Source of the DNA: CAINVV01 sp037140615
GTDB lineage: Bacteria; Bacteroidota; Bacteroidia; Bacteroidales; Prolixibacteraceae
DNA length: 64,000 nt
Direction: 5' to 3'
Assembly (NCBI GenBank): GCA_037140615.1
Contig: JBAXED010000002.1
Location: 1-64,000 of the forward strand
The notes under the pieces are model-generated. The model did no database searches and was not told the DNA's origin. It saw nothing but the letters and a program-made list of their open reading frames with translations. The position numbers and the translations under genes are program-made. Positions 51,320 to 60,431 of this stretch are shown piece by piece (positions within the stretch are counted from its first letter, which is position 1; each line of letters opens with the position of its first letter).

Positions 51320-51940
51320 ATGAAAAAACAATTCTTTCTTTTTGTTCTCCTGCTCTCATTGACAACTGCCATTACTGCCCAACCGGTTTTAATTGAAACC
51401 ATTTCTCAAAAACAACAGCACAAATCTCCCTCCGACAGCCTGAAAACCAAACAAACGGTTGGTGTCGCTATCGATCTGCTGCCTCCCGTTATGAGTGCAA
51501 TTTCCGGAAATTTTGGTTATTCAGCCCAACTGTGGTACGGGTACAAAAAATTCAGGATTCGTGGGGTCATAGCAGGATTTCAGATGCCTGACAAACTGAT
51601 GGGGAACGATAATTTTACAAAGCTGAAAACTACAGCCACAGCTTTGATTTTTGATTACTTCCTCAAAAACAACTTCAAAGGATGGTGGATGGGCGCAGGT
51701 GTCGAAATGTGGAACAACACAATCACCTCAAAAACCACTAACCTGGATGGCAGTTTCAAGGATTATGTGGCTACTGCAGGAAGCGGATACATTATCAAGG
51801 TTTACAAAAATTTCTACGTGGAGCCCTGGGGTGCTGTGCATTGTGTCTTAAACAATGAAAATGCAGCCGCTGGCACAGCAGAGTACCAAACAAGAAAATT
51901 CCAGGGTGAGGTATCATTGAAAATAGGTTGGCATTTTTAA
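51320..51940 (+). CDS. Secreted protein, probable small outer-membrane beta-barrel
   Basis: 206 residues with a signal peptide ending near ITAQ. The mature part has alternating beta-strands with aromatic girdle residues (NFGYSAQLWYGYKKFRIRGVIAGFQM, ALIFDYFLKNNFKGWWMGAGVEMWNN, GSGYIIKVYKNFYVEPWGAVH) and ends EVSLKIGWHF, a typical outer-membrane barrel terminus. Function not recognised. It starts 80 bases after the Crp-like regulator and precedes a DUF6544-like lipoprotein and an EFR1-type protein by short gaps, so the three are probably co-transcribed. Confidence 0.75.
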   Translation: MKKQFFLFVLLLSLTTAITAQPVLIETISQKQQHKSPSDSLKTKQTVGVAIDLLPPVMSAISGNFGYSAQLWYGYKKFRIRGVIAGFQMPDKLMGNDNFTKLKTTATALIFDYFLKNNFKGWWMGAGVEMWNNTITSKTTNLDGSFKDYVATAGSGYIIKVYKNFYVEPWGAVHCVLNNENAAAGTAEYQTRKFQGEVSLKIGWHF

Positions 51941-52021
51941 ACACATAAAAAGCTTTCGCAAATGACCTTCCAGGACCTTTTAGTAAACACATTTCAAGAA
52001 AAGATTTACAACTTATTTGTG

Positions 52022-52852
52022 ATGAATAACAACATTTTAATTTTAACCATTGCCATGACCGCACTTACAGCTTGCAGCTCTTCAAAAAGGATGTTTGAAA
52101 CTGCGAAAACAGCAGAATTCGCTAGACAGCCATTACAGGTGGAAGACCTGCTTACCGAAGAAAAAACGCTCCATCTTCCGGCTTGCGTAAAAAAGTACCT
52201 GGCTTGTACAGGAGCGATTGGCAAAAGCATCCCTCAGAATGTACGCATCGAATTTGATGCAGAGATGTACAGAAAACCAGGTGACAAACCGATGAAATCG
52301 TACTCTCTTCAGTACAATTTTTATGGACAATACACCCGTCTCTTCCTGATGAAGGCAAGCAAGATGGGTATCCCGTTTCGTGCCTTACATGTGTACAAAA
52401 ACCATCAGGCAACCTTTCAGGTAAAGGTGGCAGAATTGTTTAAAGTGGTCAATATCAGTGGAGAAGAACTAACAAAAGCCGAAACCGTGACCCTGTTAAA
52501 CGATATGTGCATATTTGTTCCAGGAAGCCTGATTGACAACCGCTTAACATGGAATGAAATCGACGCATCTTCAACAAAAGTTACCATGGCCAATGGAAAG
52601 TACATCGTATCTGCCATCCTGAATTTCAATGAAACAGGAGAATTGATTAACTTCGTTTCTGACGACAGGTCTGCCTTGCAGGATGATGGAACCATAAAAC
52701 AAATGAGATGGACTACGCCAATCTCCAATTACCAGGATTTTGATGGAAGAAAGATTCCAACAGTTGGCAAAACCATCTGGAATTATCCTGAAGGCGATTT
52801 TACCTATGGTGTTTTCAAATTAAGGAGCATCAGGTACAATGTGACAGAATAA
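52022..52852 (+). CDS. DUF6544-like lipoprotein
   Basis: 276 residues from the ATG at 52022, chosen over the frame start at 51962 because it gives a proper lipoprotein signal (ILTIAMTALTACSSS). The mature sequence contains LPACVKKYLACTGAIGKSIPQNVRIEFDAEM, the characteristic opening of DUF6544 proteins, then MRWTTPISNYQDFDGRKIPTVG near the end. DUF6544 proteins have a lipid-binding-like beta-rich fold of unknown function and often neighbour flavodoxin or ferredoxin genes. It ends 11 bases before the EFR1-type gene, implying a joint envelope function. Confidence 0.72.
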   Translation: MNNNILILTIAMTALTACSSSKRMFETAKTAEFARQPLQVEDLLTEEKTLHLPACVKKYLACTGAIGKSIPQNVRIEFDAEMYRKPGDKPMKSYSLQYNFYGQYTRLFLMKASKMGIPFRALHVYKNHQATFQVKVAELFKVVNISGEELTKAETVTLLNDMCIFVPGSLIDNRLTWNEIDASSTKVTMANGKYIVSAILNFNETGELINFVSDDRSALQDDGTIKQMRWTTPISNYQDFDGRKIPTVGKTIWNYPEGDFTYGVFKLRSIRYNVTE

Positions 52853-52863
52853 AAATTCACGAT

Positions 52864-53925
52864 ATGGACAACGCAAATATTTTAGATCGAAAAGCTTACA
52901 AAAAAGTTGTCATTTACTATTTTTCGGGAACCGGAAATGCCAGAAATGTGGCTTTGTGGCTGAATCAGGTAGCGAAAGAAAAGTTCATCGGGAGCCAAAT
53001 AATCAACATTGCCCAAGTTGGCCCGTTTACCATGGAGCCACCTGATCAGGATGCGCTGATCGTATTTGTCTCGCCGGTTCATGGATTCAATTATCCGCCT
53101 GTCATGCTGCGCTTCATCCGGCACTTCCCGAAAGGAAACAACCGGGTAGTGCTGATGAATACCCGGGCGGGAATGCTGATAGGCCGTTGGATCACTCCCG
53201 GCATGACCGGAATTGCATTTTATTTGTCCGGCATCTTATTAAAGCTCAAAGGATATTCAATTCAGGCGATAAAGCCGGTTGATATGCCTTCGAACTGGAT
53301 CTCCCTGCACCCCGGTCTCAATGCCCGAACGGTGCAATTCCTGCACGAAAAGAACAAGGAAAGAGTGAATACTTTTGCCAACAGGATTTTCTCGGGCAAA
53401 GCCTCTTTCGGGGCACTCATTGAAGTCTATGACCTCCTTCTTGCGCCGGTTGCCCTGGGCTACTATTTCGTGGGACGTTTCTTTTTTGCCAAAACATTCT
53501 ATGCTTCGCGGGATTGCGACAATTGCAACATTTGTGTGAAAGGCTGTCCGGTAAAGGCCATCATCAAAGTGGACAACAGGCCATTCTGGACCTTCAACTG
53601 CGAAAGCTGCATGAAGTGCATGGGCAATTGCCCAAAAAAAGCCATCGAGACCGGACATGGTTACATTCTGGGATATTGCCTGATTTTCAGCCTGCTTTTC
53701 CTGGTTACGTTTTACAAATATTTCGATGCTTACGTTTTCCCGATAGAAAACAGCCTGCTCAAAATGGTCGTCGAATCGGTGTTCTTTGTCACCCTGATGG
53801 CACTGTGGTACCGTTTGGTGCATTGGTTTATGCGTTTCAAAATAGTGGAACGGATGATCGTTTATTCCTCTTTCACCAAATACAAATGGTGGGGCCGTCG
53901 TTACAAAGCCTTAAAAGCAGATTGA
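52864..53925 (+). CDS. EFR1-type flavodoxin/4Fe-4S ferredoxin membrane protein
   Basis: 353 residues. An N-terminal flavodoxin-like domain (VIYYFSGTGNARNVALWL with the FMN phosphate loop SGTGNA, about 16-180) is followed by two 4Fe-4S clusters: C-x2-C-x2-C-x3-C in CDNCNICVKGCP and CESCMKCMGNCP (about 218-255). Then come two hydrophobic segments (LGYCLIFSLLFLVTF and ESVFFVTLMALWY). EFR1-family proteins are thought to transfer electrons between flavin and iron-sulfur centres; no physiological partner is established. It sits last in the Crp-associated group, so its expression may respond to the Crp-like regulator. Confidence 0.83.
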   Translation: MDNANILDRKAYKKVVIYYFSGTGNARNVALWLNQVAKEKFIGSQIINIAQVGPFTMEPPDQDALIVFVSPVHGFNYPPVMLRFIRHFPKGNNRVVLMNTRAGMLIGRWITPGMTGIAFYLSGILLKLKGYSIQAIKPVDMPSNWISLHPGLNARTVQFLHEKNKERVNTFANRIFSGKASFGALIEVYDLLLAPVALGYYFVGRFFFAKTFYASRDCDNCNICVKGCPVKAIIKVDNRPFWTFNCESCMKCMGNCPKKAIETGHGYILGYCLIFSLLFLVTFYKYFDAYVFPIENSLLKMVVESVFFVTLMALWYRLVHWFMRFKIVERMIVYSSFTKYKWWGRRYKALKAD

Positions 53926-53931
53926 AACATT

Positions 53932-54780
53932 CTACAAATAAATCCCACCCCCCATCGACACAAAATCGTACAATGGACTACCGATTTTCAGATGCTCATA
54001 ACCCACAGAAATATAGCATCTTTTGATATGGTATTTGCCTAGAATTTCCAATTCATTAACCTTGGAATCATTGATCAGACTCCATTTCATGGATCCATTC
54101 AAGCTCAAATTCTTCGCCATAAAAAGCTCGGCATTCAGCCCGTAGGAAAATCCGGCTTTCTTAACATCACTCCCAATGTAATTGCAACCCACCGTCCAAC
54201 CCAGATTAAATCGCTCAAACCTGACGCGGTCATAACAGAGATTGAAATTAAACAGGGGAAGATCTGAGGTGGTATTGACGATCAGACGCTTCTCGGTTAA
54301 CCGAAAATAATCGGCCTGCAAATAGAAATATTGAAAGGGACGAATTTTAAGCTTCAGGTGATTCCCATTCAATCCTCCATTGTTGTACAAATATTGATCA
54401 CCCAGATCAACTCTGAAGATCTTCTCTGAAGGATTGGGCGCATCGGGGCTTTCATAATTTCCGAAATGACCTTCATCACAATAGGGATAATCAGTCAGAC
54501 GACGGTGCAAATGATCTTCCGCCTGATAATTTCCAATGGCGGAATAATAGGTGACAAACATAAAACCTTGCACCAGACCATTGAAAATCATGTACTCGAG
54601 CGGACCTTCATGGTAATTGCGCCCCGATGAAGCGTGGGATCGTCCGCTTTCGGAGCTATCAATCCTCTTGGCTCCCTTAGCGATCTCTCTTTTGGATTTT
54701 TCAAGCTTATCCTGCGAAAAACCATTCATGGAAACTGTCAAAAAAAGCAATGGCAAAATGATTTTAAAGGCATTTTTCAT
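53932..54780 (-). CDS. Outer-membrane beta-barrel-like protein of unknown function
   Basis: 282 residues with a signal peptide ending near NGFSQ. A charged Ser-rich segment (KSKREIAKGAKRIDSSESGRS) leads into strands with aromatic girdles (LRIRPFQYFYLQADYFRL-like, FNLGWTVGCNYIG, GFSYGLNAELFMAKNLSLNGSMKW, YISVGYEHLKIG) and the end SMGGGIYL, as expected for an outer-membrane barrel of about eight strands. Family not recognised. It is convergent with the EFR1-type gene (7 bases apart) and divergent from the DUF4349 gene. Confidence 0.72.
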   Translation of the reverse strand: MKNAFKIILPLLFLTVSMNGFSQDKLEKSKREIAKGAKRIDSSESGRSHASSGRNYHEGPLEYMIFNGLVQGFMFVTYYSAIGNYQAEDHLHRRLTDYPYCDEGHFGNYESPDAPNPSEKIFRVDLGDQYLYNNGGLNGNHLKLKIRPFQYFYLQADYFRLTEKRLIVNTTSDLPLFNFNLCYDRVRFERFNLGWTVGCNYIGSDVKKAGFSYGLNAELFMAKNLSLNGSMKWSLINDSKVNELEILGKYHIKRCYISVGYEHLKIGSPLYDFVSMGGGIYL

Positions 54781-54852
54781 AGCAAAAGCGGTTAAGTTTT
54801 ACAACTGGTACCTGTGTTGATTCGCTCAACTATCAGGAGGTTAAACTATGTT

Positions 54853-54886
54853 GTGAAGATAAAATTATGAAAATTATTATCTTCAC
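54853..54886. promoter_or_regulatory. Perfect 10-base inverted repeat upstream of the DUF4349 gene
   Basis: GTGAAGATAA (54853-54862) and TTATCTTCAC (54877-54886) flank a 14-base AT-rich spacer and end 22 bases before the start codon. Position and symmetry fit an operator or a 5' leader hairpin. There is no T run, so it is not a terminator. Confidence 0.5.
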
Positions 54887-54907
54887 GGTAGCTAAATAAC
54901 AAAAACC

Positions 54908-55801
54908 ATGAGAAAGCTATCACTCCTATCTACGCTGATTCTGCTCCTTTCGACTTTTGCTTGCCACAATACTTCCGACAGAAATGGCAATGAAACGGTC
55001 GCACAATTCGCTGAAACATCTGGTTATCAACATTCTGCTAAATTTACTGCACCTATGATGGCCAAAGTCGGGGAAGATATGAATTCCACCAACTCCAGTT
55101 CGGAACAAATGCAAAATTCCGCTTCCGCGGATGCGAAAAAAATTATCAAGGACGGCCGCATCTCCATCAAGACCAACGACATCGCCGCAGCTAAGAGCTC
55201 GATTGATCAGCTGGCCAAGAAATTCAATGCCTTTTTCGACAACGAAGAGTTGCAAAACGATGACCGGTCCACTTCGTATGACCTCAAACTGCGCATACCG
55301 GCAGAAAATTTCGAGAATGTGCTATCCGCCATCGAAAATGGAGGCAATGAGATCACCGGCAAAAGCATTCATTCCCGGGATGTCACTTCGGAGTACATCG
55401 ACATCGAAACACGCATTAACAGCAAACGCGATTACCTCAAACGGTACAAGGAACTGCTCACCAAAGCCAATACGGTGAAAGATATTCTTGAAATCCAGGA
55501 GAGCATCCGCTCCTTGCAGGAAGAACTTGAAAGTCGGGAGAAACAACTGAAATACCTCTCCAATCAGATTTCCTTCAGTACCCTGGATATCAACATCTTT
55601 AAATTGAAGGATTATACGTACAAGCCCGGACAACAGGATAAGTTTACCGAGCGGATTAAGAAATCGATCAGCAACGGATGGTCAAACATCCTGTCATTTG
55701 TCCTTTGGCTGATCATGCTATGGCCTTTTATTCTGATAATTGTCCTCACCTGGTTCTTTTTAAAAAGGATCAGAAAGAGACGGAATGCCGACAAAAAATA
55801 G
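54908..55801 (+). CDS. DUF4349 lipoprotein with coiled coil and C-terminal membrane helix
   Basis: 297 residues. A lipobox (STFACHN, C19) is followed by a low-complexity linker to about residue 75. The DUF4349 core (KKIIKDGRISIKTNDIAAAKSSID, LRIPAENFENVLSAIENGG, ITGKSIHSRDVTSEYIDIETR) is followed by a heptad-rich coiled coil (ESIRSLQEELESREKQLKYL), then a transmembrane segment (ILSFVLWLIMLWPFILIIVL) and a basic tail. Such proteins are thought to be envelope scaffold or stress proteins; function is not established. Both a lipid anchor and a C-terminal helix are seen, a common DUF4349 layout. Confidence 0.85.
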   Translation: MRKLSLLSTLILLLSTFACHNTSDRNGNETVAQFAETSGYQHSAKFTAPMMAKVGEDMNSTNSSSEQMQNSASADAKKIIKDGRISIKTNDIAAAKSSIDQLAKKFNAFFDNEELQNDDRSTSYDLKLRIPAENFENVLSAIENGGNEITGKSIHSRDVTSEYIDIETRINSKRDYLKRYKELLTKANTVKDILEIQESIRSLQEELESREKQLKYLSNQISFSTLDINIFKLKDYTYKPGQQDKFTERIKKSISNGWSNILSFVLWLIMLWPFILIIVLTWFFLKRIRKRRNADKK

Positions 55802-55891
55802 GAATAATTGAATTCCAAAGCCTATTTATTTTTTGGCATTCTGTAACGATCTCAACTTCCACTCGTAGTAACCTAGAAACAATATAAAAAA

Positions 55892-56554
55892 ATGAGCAAA
55901 GTATTTAAATTTGGAGAAGATGTACCCGGATATAGTATTCCGGTACTAAACGAACGTGAAATAAGGGCCGCAGCAGGTATCCTGTTTTTGATGATGTTTA
56001 TTACCATCATCACAGTGCTGACAAAAGGAGATTTCACACCGCTAAAGTTTGCAGTTGTGATCTTTCTGGTAGACATTTGCATACGTGTGTTTGTGAGTCC
56101 AAGATTTTCTCCGTCATTGATCATCGGCCGACTGATTGTCAGAAACCAGACCCCTGAATATGTCGGTGCCAAGCAGAAAAAATTTGCCTGGATCATTGGC
56201 GTAATTCTTGCATTGACCATGTTTATTCTGCTGGTGGTGGTCAACTCGTATAGCCCGATAACTGGCATTATCTGTCTGATTTGCCTAATCTTCCTCTTCT
56301 TCGAATCGGCTTTCGGTATCTGTATCGGATGCAAGATGTATTCTTTGATCTACAGAGAAAAAGCGCAATACTGTCCGGGTGAAGTATGCGAAGTTAAAGA
56401 CAGACAGGAGATTCAAAAAACTTCCTGGACTCAGATTCTGATCGTATTGGCATTTGCCGTCTTCATATTCCTTACCATCACCTTGTTTAAAGAGAATTTC
56501 AGCAAGAAACCATTCGATCTTTTCGGCTTAGAAAAGCATGAGCAGCCAAAATAA
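55892..56554 (+). CDS. DUF4395 integral membrane protein
   Basis: 220 residues with four to five hydrophobic segments (AAGILFLMMFITIITVL, FAVVIFLVDICIRVFV, WIIGVILALTMFILLVV, GIICLICLIFLFFESAFGICIGC, ILIVLAFAVFIFLTITL). The N-terminal PVLNEREIRAAAGI and the FGICIGCKMY motif are DUF4395 landmarks; the C-x2-C (here CIGC) and QYCPGEVCE cysteines could bind metal or act in redox chemistry. It starts 90 bases after the DUF4349 gene and is followed by an intrinsic terminator. Function unknown. Confidence 0.82.
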   Translation: MSKVFKFGEDVPGYSIPVLNEREIRAAAGILFLMMFITIITVLTKGDFTPLKFAVVIFLVDICIRVFVSPRFSPSLIIGRLIVRNQTPEYVGAKQKKFAWIIGVILALTMFILLVVVNSYSPITGIICLICLIFLFFESAFGICIGCKMYSLIYREKAQYCPGEVCEVKDRQEIQKTSWTQILIVLAFAVFIFLTITLFKENFSKKPFDLFGLEKHEQPK

Positions 56555-56574
56555 AATATTAACTAATCATTCGG

Positions 56575-56604
56575 AAAGAGTCGCCAAAAGGGTGGCTCTT
56601 TTTT
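56575..56604 (+). terminator. Intrinsic terminator after the DUF4395 gene
   Basis: AAAGAGTCGCC pairs with GGTGGCTCTTT, with internal G-T wobbles, around a 5-base loop and runs into six T residues. It lies 20 bases after the stop and separates this gene from the sialidase-like gene. Confidence 0.75.
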
Positions 56605-56662
56605 ATTTGCATTTCAATCTATACCTTCACTGCGAATTCTACTTCTACTAATAAATTACCGG

Positions 56663-57856
56663 ATGATCAAAAAAATTACTATTCTCAGCTTTCTGCTGGG
56701 GGGGGTCATTGCCCTGCTCGCACAAACCACCGAGACTTCCAAAGCCATTGTTCAACAGGAAAACATGTTCCCTTTTCAGGTTGAACATACCCATGGAAGT
56801 TCTATTGTTCAACTGCCAAATGGAGACCTCCTGGCTTGCTGGTTTCAGGGCAGTGGAGAACGCACTGCCGATGATGTCCGCGTGATGGGATCGCGTCAGA
56901 AGAAAGGAACTAGTGTCTGGGCCACACCTTTTCTAATGGCAGATACCAAAGGGATTCCAGATTGCAATCCGGTTCTTTTCCTCAACAATGACGGTAAACT
57001 GTTCCTCTTTTGGATTGCGGTTCAGGCCAACGAGTGGCAGTTTTCCATCCTTCGGTTTCGCACTTCAACTATTTTTCTGGCTGATGGTGCTCCTGTTTGG
57101 AGCTGGCAAGATGATATCCTGCTGAAACCCGACGACAGCTTTGGGGCCGAAGTGGTCAAAAAATTCAAAGAAATGGGAGATCTTGACCGCGGATGGGCAG
57201 CCTATGCACCCAAATACGATGACATGATCATCGCGGCAAGCAAAGACAAGATGAAACGCAGCTTCGGCTGGATGACCCGCATCCCACCCATAACCCTTCA
57301 AAGCGGCAGAATTCTGCTTCCACTCTATTCCGACGGACTAAACATGTCGATGGTGGCTATTTCGGATGACAATGGAACTACCTGGCGGCCAAGCTTACCG
57401 ATTGTGGGCCGCGGACCTATCCAGCCTGCCCTGGCAGTTCGAAAAAGCGGTGAGATTGTGGCCTACATGCGAGACAGCGGGGATGCCCCAGCACGTGTTT
57501 TGTTCAGCACTTCCAACGACCAGGGTGAGTCGTGGTCGCCAGCTAAAAAGACTGAAATTCCAAACGAAGCAAGCGTAGAGTTATCCGTTCTCAAAGATGG
57601 AACATGGGTCTATTTTGGAAACGACATCAACGACGGACGGTACAAATTATCACTGTACCTTTCCAAAGATGAGGGAAACAACTGGTACAAGAAAGAAATT
57701 ATCGAGTACTCGCCGGATAGAAAAGCAAGCTTCTCCTACCCTTGCCTCATCCAAACCTCCGACGGACTGGTGCATATTTCCTATTCCTATTCTTTCGGCT
57801 CCAAAAACGAAACCATCAAACACATTGTGATCGACTTAAGAAGGATTGAAAAATAA
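56663..57856 (+). CDS. Sialidase-like BNR-repeat secreted protein
   Basis: 397 residues with a signal peptide ending near LLAQ. Three Asp boxes are visible (SDDNGTTW, SNDQGESW, SKDEGNNW), with HGSSIVQLPNGDLLACWFQGSGER at the start and PIQPALAVRKSGEIVAYMRDSG in the middle, consistent with a BNR_2 six-bladed propeller. True sialidases carry three binding arginines: one may lie in SGER, another in AYMRD; the third is not clear to me. It could therefore be a sialidase, a KDN/rhamnose-type hydrolase or a non-catalytic binder. It stands alone, separated by terminators from its upstream neighbour and converging on the DEAD-box gene. Confidence 0.75.
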   Translation: MIKKITILSFLLGGVIALLAQTTETSKAIVQQENMFPFQVEHTHGSSIVQLPNGDLLACWFQGSGERTADDVRVMGSRQKKGTSVWATPFLMADTKGIPDCNPVLFLNNDGKLFLFWIAVQANEWQFSILRFRTSTIFLADGAPVWSWQDDILLKPDDSFGAEVVKKFKEMGDLDRGWAAYAPKYDDMIIAASKDKMKRSFGWMTRIPPITLQSGRILLPLYSDGLNMSMVAISDDNGTTWRPSLPIVGRGPIQPALAVRKSGEIVAYMRDSGDAPARVLFSTSNDQGESWSPAKKTEIPNEASVELSVLKDGTWVYFGNDINDGRYKLSLYLSKDEGNNWYKKEIIEYSPDRKASFSYPCLIQTSDGLVHISYSYSFGSKNETIKHIVIDLRRIEK

Positions 57857-57866
57857 ATGGTGCGCG

Positions 57867-57940
57867 CACCCACTCACCCACTCACCCACTCTCCCACTCT
57901 CCCACTCTCCTAGTCCCCAAGTCTCCTAGTCCCTCAGTCC
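57867..57940. repeat. Tandem CCCACTCT / CTAGTCCC low-complexity repeat between convergent genes
   Basis: About eight short copies of CACCCACT/CTCCCACT are followed by two or three CTAGTCCC/AGTCTC units. The tract fills the 77-base gap between the sialidase-like and the DEAD-box stop codons and reaches the latter. It looks slippage-generated. Confidence 0.7.
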
Positions 57941-59214
57941 TTCTTATGTCCCTGGTGATTCCCCCGATCCCGGTGGCGAAAATCCTGCTTGGCAGGTGCC
58001 CTTCTCTCACCGCCGCCTCTGCCTCCTCCGGAGGTAGATCTTGGTGCCATCTTTCGACGGATGGATGGGTTGTATTCTGGTCCAATACCCATGCCTGCAG
58101 GCAAAGGTATCTTCATGATATCGCGCTCGATCAGTTCTTCAATTTTTCTGAAGTCGTGCATGTCGTTGTCAGAGATGAGCGTAATAGCCACGCCCGACTG
58201 CGAAGCACGTGCCGTCCGACCGATGCGGTGCACATAATCTTCCGGATCGCGCGGCACGTCGTAGTTCATCACCAGGTCAATGCTGTCGATGTCGATGCCT
58301 CGTGAAACAATATCCGTGGCAACGAGAATTTGTGTCTCCCGGTTACGGAACCGCAACATCACCTCTTCACGCTCTTTCTGCTCAAGATCAGAGAGCATGC
58401 CATCGGCCGAAAATCCCATCCGGCGAAGCTCGCGAACAAGTCCGTTCACATTGGCCTTGCGGGAGGTGAAAATCAGGACACTTTTGTAATCCGTTTTCCC
58501 TTTCAGTAGCTCTCTAACTAGCTGCACCTTTTGCCCTTCGTACACCATGTAAGCCGCCTGAATAATGTTTTCGGCGGGCTTGGAAATGGCGATGTTGATC
58601 TGCTCGGGGTTCCTCAAAATCATTCCGGCCATCTGCCGTATTTTGGGCGGCATGGTAGCAGAAAAGAGGAGCGTCTGTCTCTCGACAGGCAACTCACCAA
58701 TAATCCGCATGATGTCATCGAAGAATCCCATGTCGAGCATTCGGTCGGCTTCATCCAGAATCAAAGTCTGGATGGTGCTAAAATCGGAATACTTCATGTT
58801 GATGTGCGACAGCAGTCTGCCGGGGGTCGCCACAATAATATCAGCTCCCTGAACCAATGCAGATTTCTGCTGGTCAAAGGCAGCACCAACACCTCCGCCG
58901 TAAACGGCCAGGGAGGATGCTCCGGTAAAATATGAGAAGCCCTCAATTTGCTGGTCAATTTGTAAAACCAACTCCCGCGTTGGCGCAATAATCAGGGTGT
59001 GCATGCCGGTATGCCCCTCACGGGAGATGTTGTTGAGGATCGGAAGCAGGTAGGCCGCTGTCTTTCCTGTACCGGTCTGGGCACAGGCAATCAGGTCTTT
59101 TCCCTCTAAAATGACAGGGATGGCAAACTCCTGAACAGGGGTACATTTTTCGAAGCCCATGGAGGATAATCCGTCCATGACATCGTGTGTAAAGTCAAAA
59201 TCTGTAAAATTCAA
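57934..59214 (-). CDS. DEAD-box ATP-dependent RNA helicase (RhlE-like)
   Basis: 426 residues. Motifs in order: Q motif region (FEKCTPVQEFAIPVI), Walker A AQTGTGKT, PTRELVLQ, TPGRLL, DEAD box (LDEADRML), SAT, then ATDIVSRGIDID and HRIGRTARA in the second RecA domain. The last ~45 residues form a Gly/Arg/Lys-rich basic tail (GGGRGGGERR) for non-specific RNA binding. Expected cytoplasmic role: RNA remodelling in ribosome assembly or cold adaptation. It starts 26 bases downstream of the RlmI-like gene on the same strand, so they probably share a transcript. Confidence 0.93.
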   Translation of the reverse strand: MNFTDFDFTHDVMDGLSSMGFEKCTPVQEFAIPVILEGKDLIACAQTGTGKTAAYLLPILNNISREGHTGMHTLIIAPTRELVLQIDQQIEGFSYFTGASSLAVYGGGVGAAFDQQKSALVQGADIIVATPGRLLSHINMKYSDFSTIQTLILDEADRMLDMGFFDDIMRIIGELPVERQTLLFSATMPPKIRQMAGMILRNPEQINIAISKPAENIIQAAYMVYEGQKVQLVRELLKGKTDYKSVLIFTSRKANVNGLVRELRRMGFSADGMLSDLEQKEREEVMLRFRNRETQILVATDIVSRGIDIDSIDLVMNYDVPRDPEDYVHRIGRTARASQSGVAITLISDNDMHDFRKIEELIERDIMKIPLPAGMGIGPEYNPSIRRKMAPRSTSGGGRGGGERRAPAKQDFRHRDRGNHQGHKKD

Positions 59215-59239
59215 TTTTTTATATATAAGATGAACAATG

Positions 59240-60427
59240 TTATTCTACGTACAAAACCAGCCCTTTCAGGTATTCACCTTCGGGATGGTAGATATTGATG
59301 GGGTGATCTACCGGCTGGGACAACTGGTGCAAAATTCGCACCTCCCGTCCGGCTAAAGCGGCAGCGGAAAAAACTGCTTCGCGGAAGTTGTTCCTGGTCA
59401 CAACCTGTGAGCAGGAAAAGGTAAAAAGAATACCTCCGGCCTTTATCTGCTGGAAAGCTTTGGCATTGAGTCGTTTGTAACCTTGCAAAGCCTGCGAAAG
59501 CACATTTCTGTGTTTGGCAAACGCCGGAGGATCAAGAACGATCACATCGTACTTGTTTTTGATCTCCTGCATAAAATCAAAAGCGTCGGCCGCAAAAGCC
59601 TCGTGACGGGTATCCCCGGGGAAATTCAGCTCCACATTTTCGTTGGTCAGCTCAATGGCTTTGGCCGACGAATCTACCGAATGAACCAAAGTCGCGCCTC
59701 CTTGCATGGCGGAGAAAGAGAAGCCTCCCGTGTAACAAAACATATTGAGAACCGATTTGTCTTTGGCATAAGCAGCGAGCAATTTCCGGTTCTCGCGTTG
59801 GTCGATGAAGAATCCGGTCTTTTGACCTTCTTCCCAGTCTACCTTGAAGCGGCTACCATATTCTACCACTTCACCGGCCGAAGATGACCCAAAAAGATAG
59901 CCATCCTTGGCTTCTATATCAGCTTTGTATGGGAGTGTTTTTGAACTTTTATCATATACGGCAACCAATTTTTTTCCCAAAACAGTTTTGAGTGCCTCCG
60001 TGATTGCTTCCCGAACCAGCCACATCCCAACTGTATGGGCCTGAAGGACGATGGTGCCATTGTAATAGTCGGCAATCAAGCCCGGCATTCCGTCTCCTTC
60101 GCCATGAATAAGCCTGTAAACATTGGTAACCGGATTATCTGTCAGCCCCATCTTTTGGCGAAGCAGATATGCCTGTTCGATCCTCCTCTTCCAGAAGTCA
60201 CTATCGGGGATGGTCTCACCGAAGGAGAAAATCCGCACGGCAATCGAACCGATGGAACAATGGCCATAACCGATGATTGATTTATCGCTTTTCAGGAGGG
60301 CAACAAGATCTCCTTCCTCCAGGGGACCTTCGATCCTATCGATGGCTCCGGAAAAAACCCAGGGATGAAATCGTTCCATTGACTCCTCTTTGCCCTTCTT
60401 TAAAATAACATTTGCCAATGGTTGCAT
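59240..60427 (-). CDS. rlmI: Class I SAM-dependent rRNA (cytosine-C5) methyltransferase, RlmI-like
   Basis: 395 residues from the ATG at 60427; the frame also opens at a TTG at 60451 that overlaps the upstream gene and is less likely. An N-terminal PUA domain (RFHPWVFSGAIDRIEG, SIGSIAVRIFSFGE) is followed by a central domain (GLIADYYNGTIVLQAH, TGFFIDQRENRKLL) and the Rossmann fold with VLNMFCYTGGFSF and the catalytic-loop VLDPPAFAKHR. This matches RlmI/RlmK-type enzymes that methylate 23S rRNA cytosine. The length fits the family. It lies 4 bases downstream of the exonuclease stop, implying coupling. Confidence 0.85.
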   Translation of the reverse strand: MQPLANVILKKGKEESMERFHPWVFSGAIDRIEGPLEEGDLVALLKSDKSIIGYGHCSIGSIAVRIFSFGETIPDSDFWKRRIEQAYLLRQKMGLTDNPVTNVYRLIHGEGDGMPGLIADYYNGTIVLQAHTVGMWLVREAITEALKTVLGKKLVAVYDKSSKTLPYKADIEAKDGYLFGSSSAGEVVEYGSRFKVDWEEGQKTGFFIDQRENRKLLAAYAKDKSVLNMFCYTGGFSFSAMQGGATLVHSVDSSAKAIELTNENVELNFPGDTRHEAFAADAFDFMQEIKNKYDVIVLDPPAFAKHRNVLSQALQGYKRLNAKAFQQIKAGGILFTFSCSQVVTRNNFREAVFSAAALAGREVRILHQLSQPVDHPINIYHPEGEYLKGLVLYVE

Positions 60428-60431
60428 GAGG

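Noticed and set aside
57867..57940. Tandem CCCACTCT tract as a regulatory or attachment site.
   Set aside because: It is simple-sequence slippage between convergent genes; no inverted symmetry, integrase or tRNA nearby.
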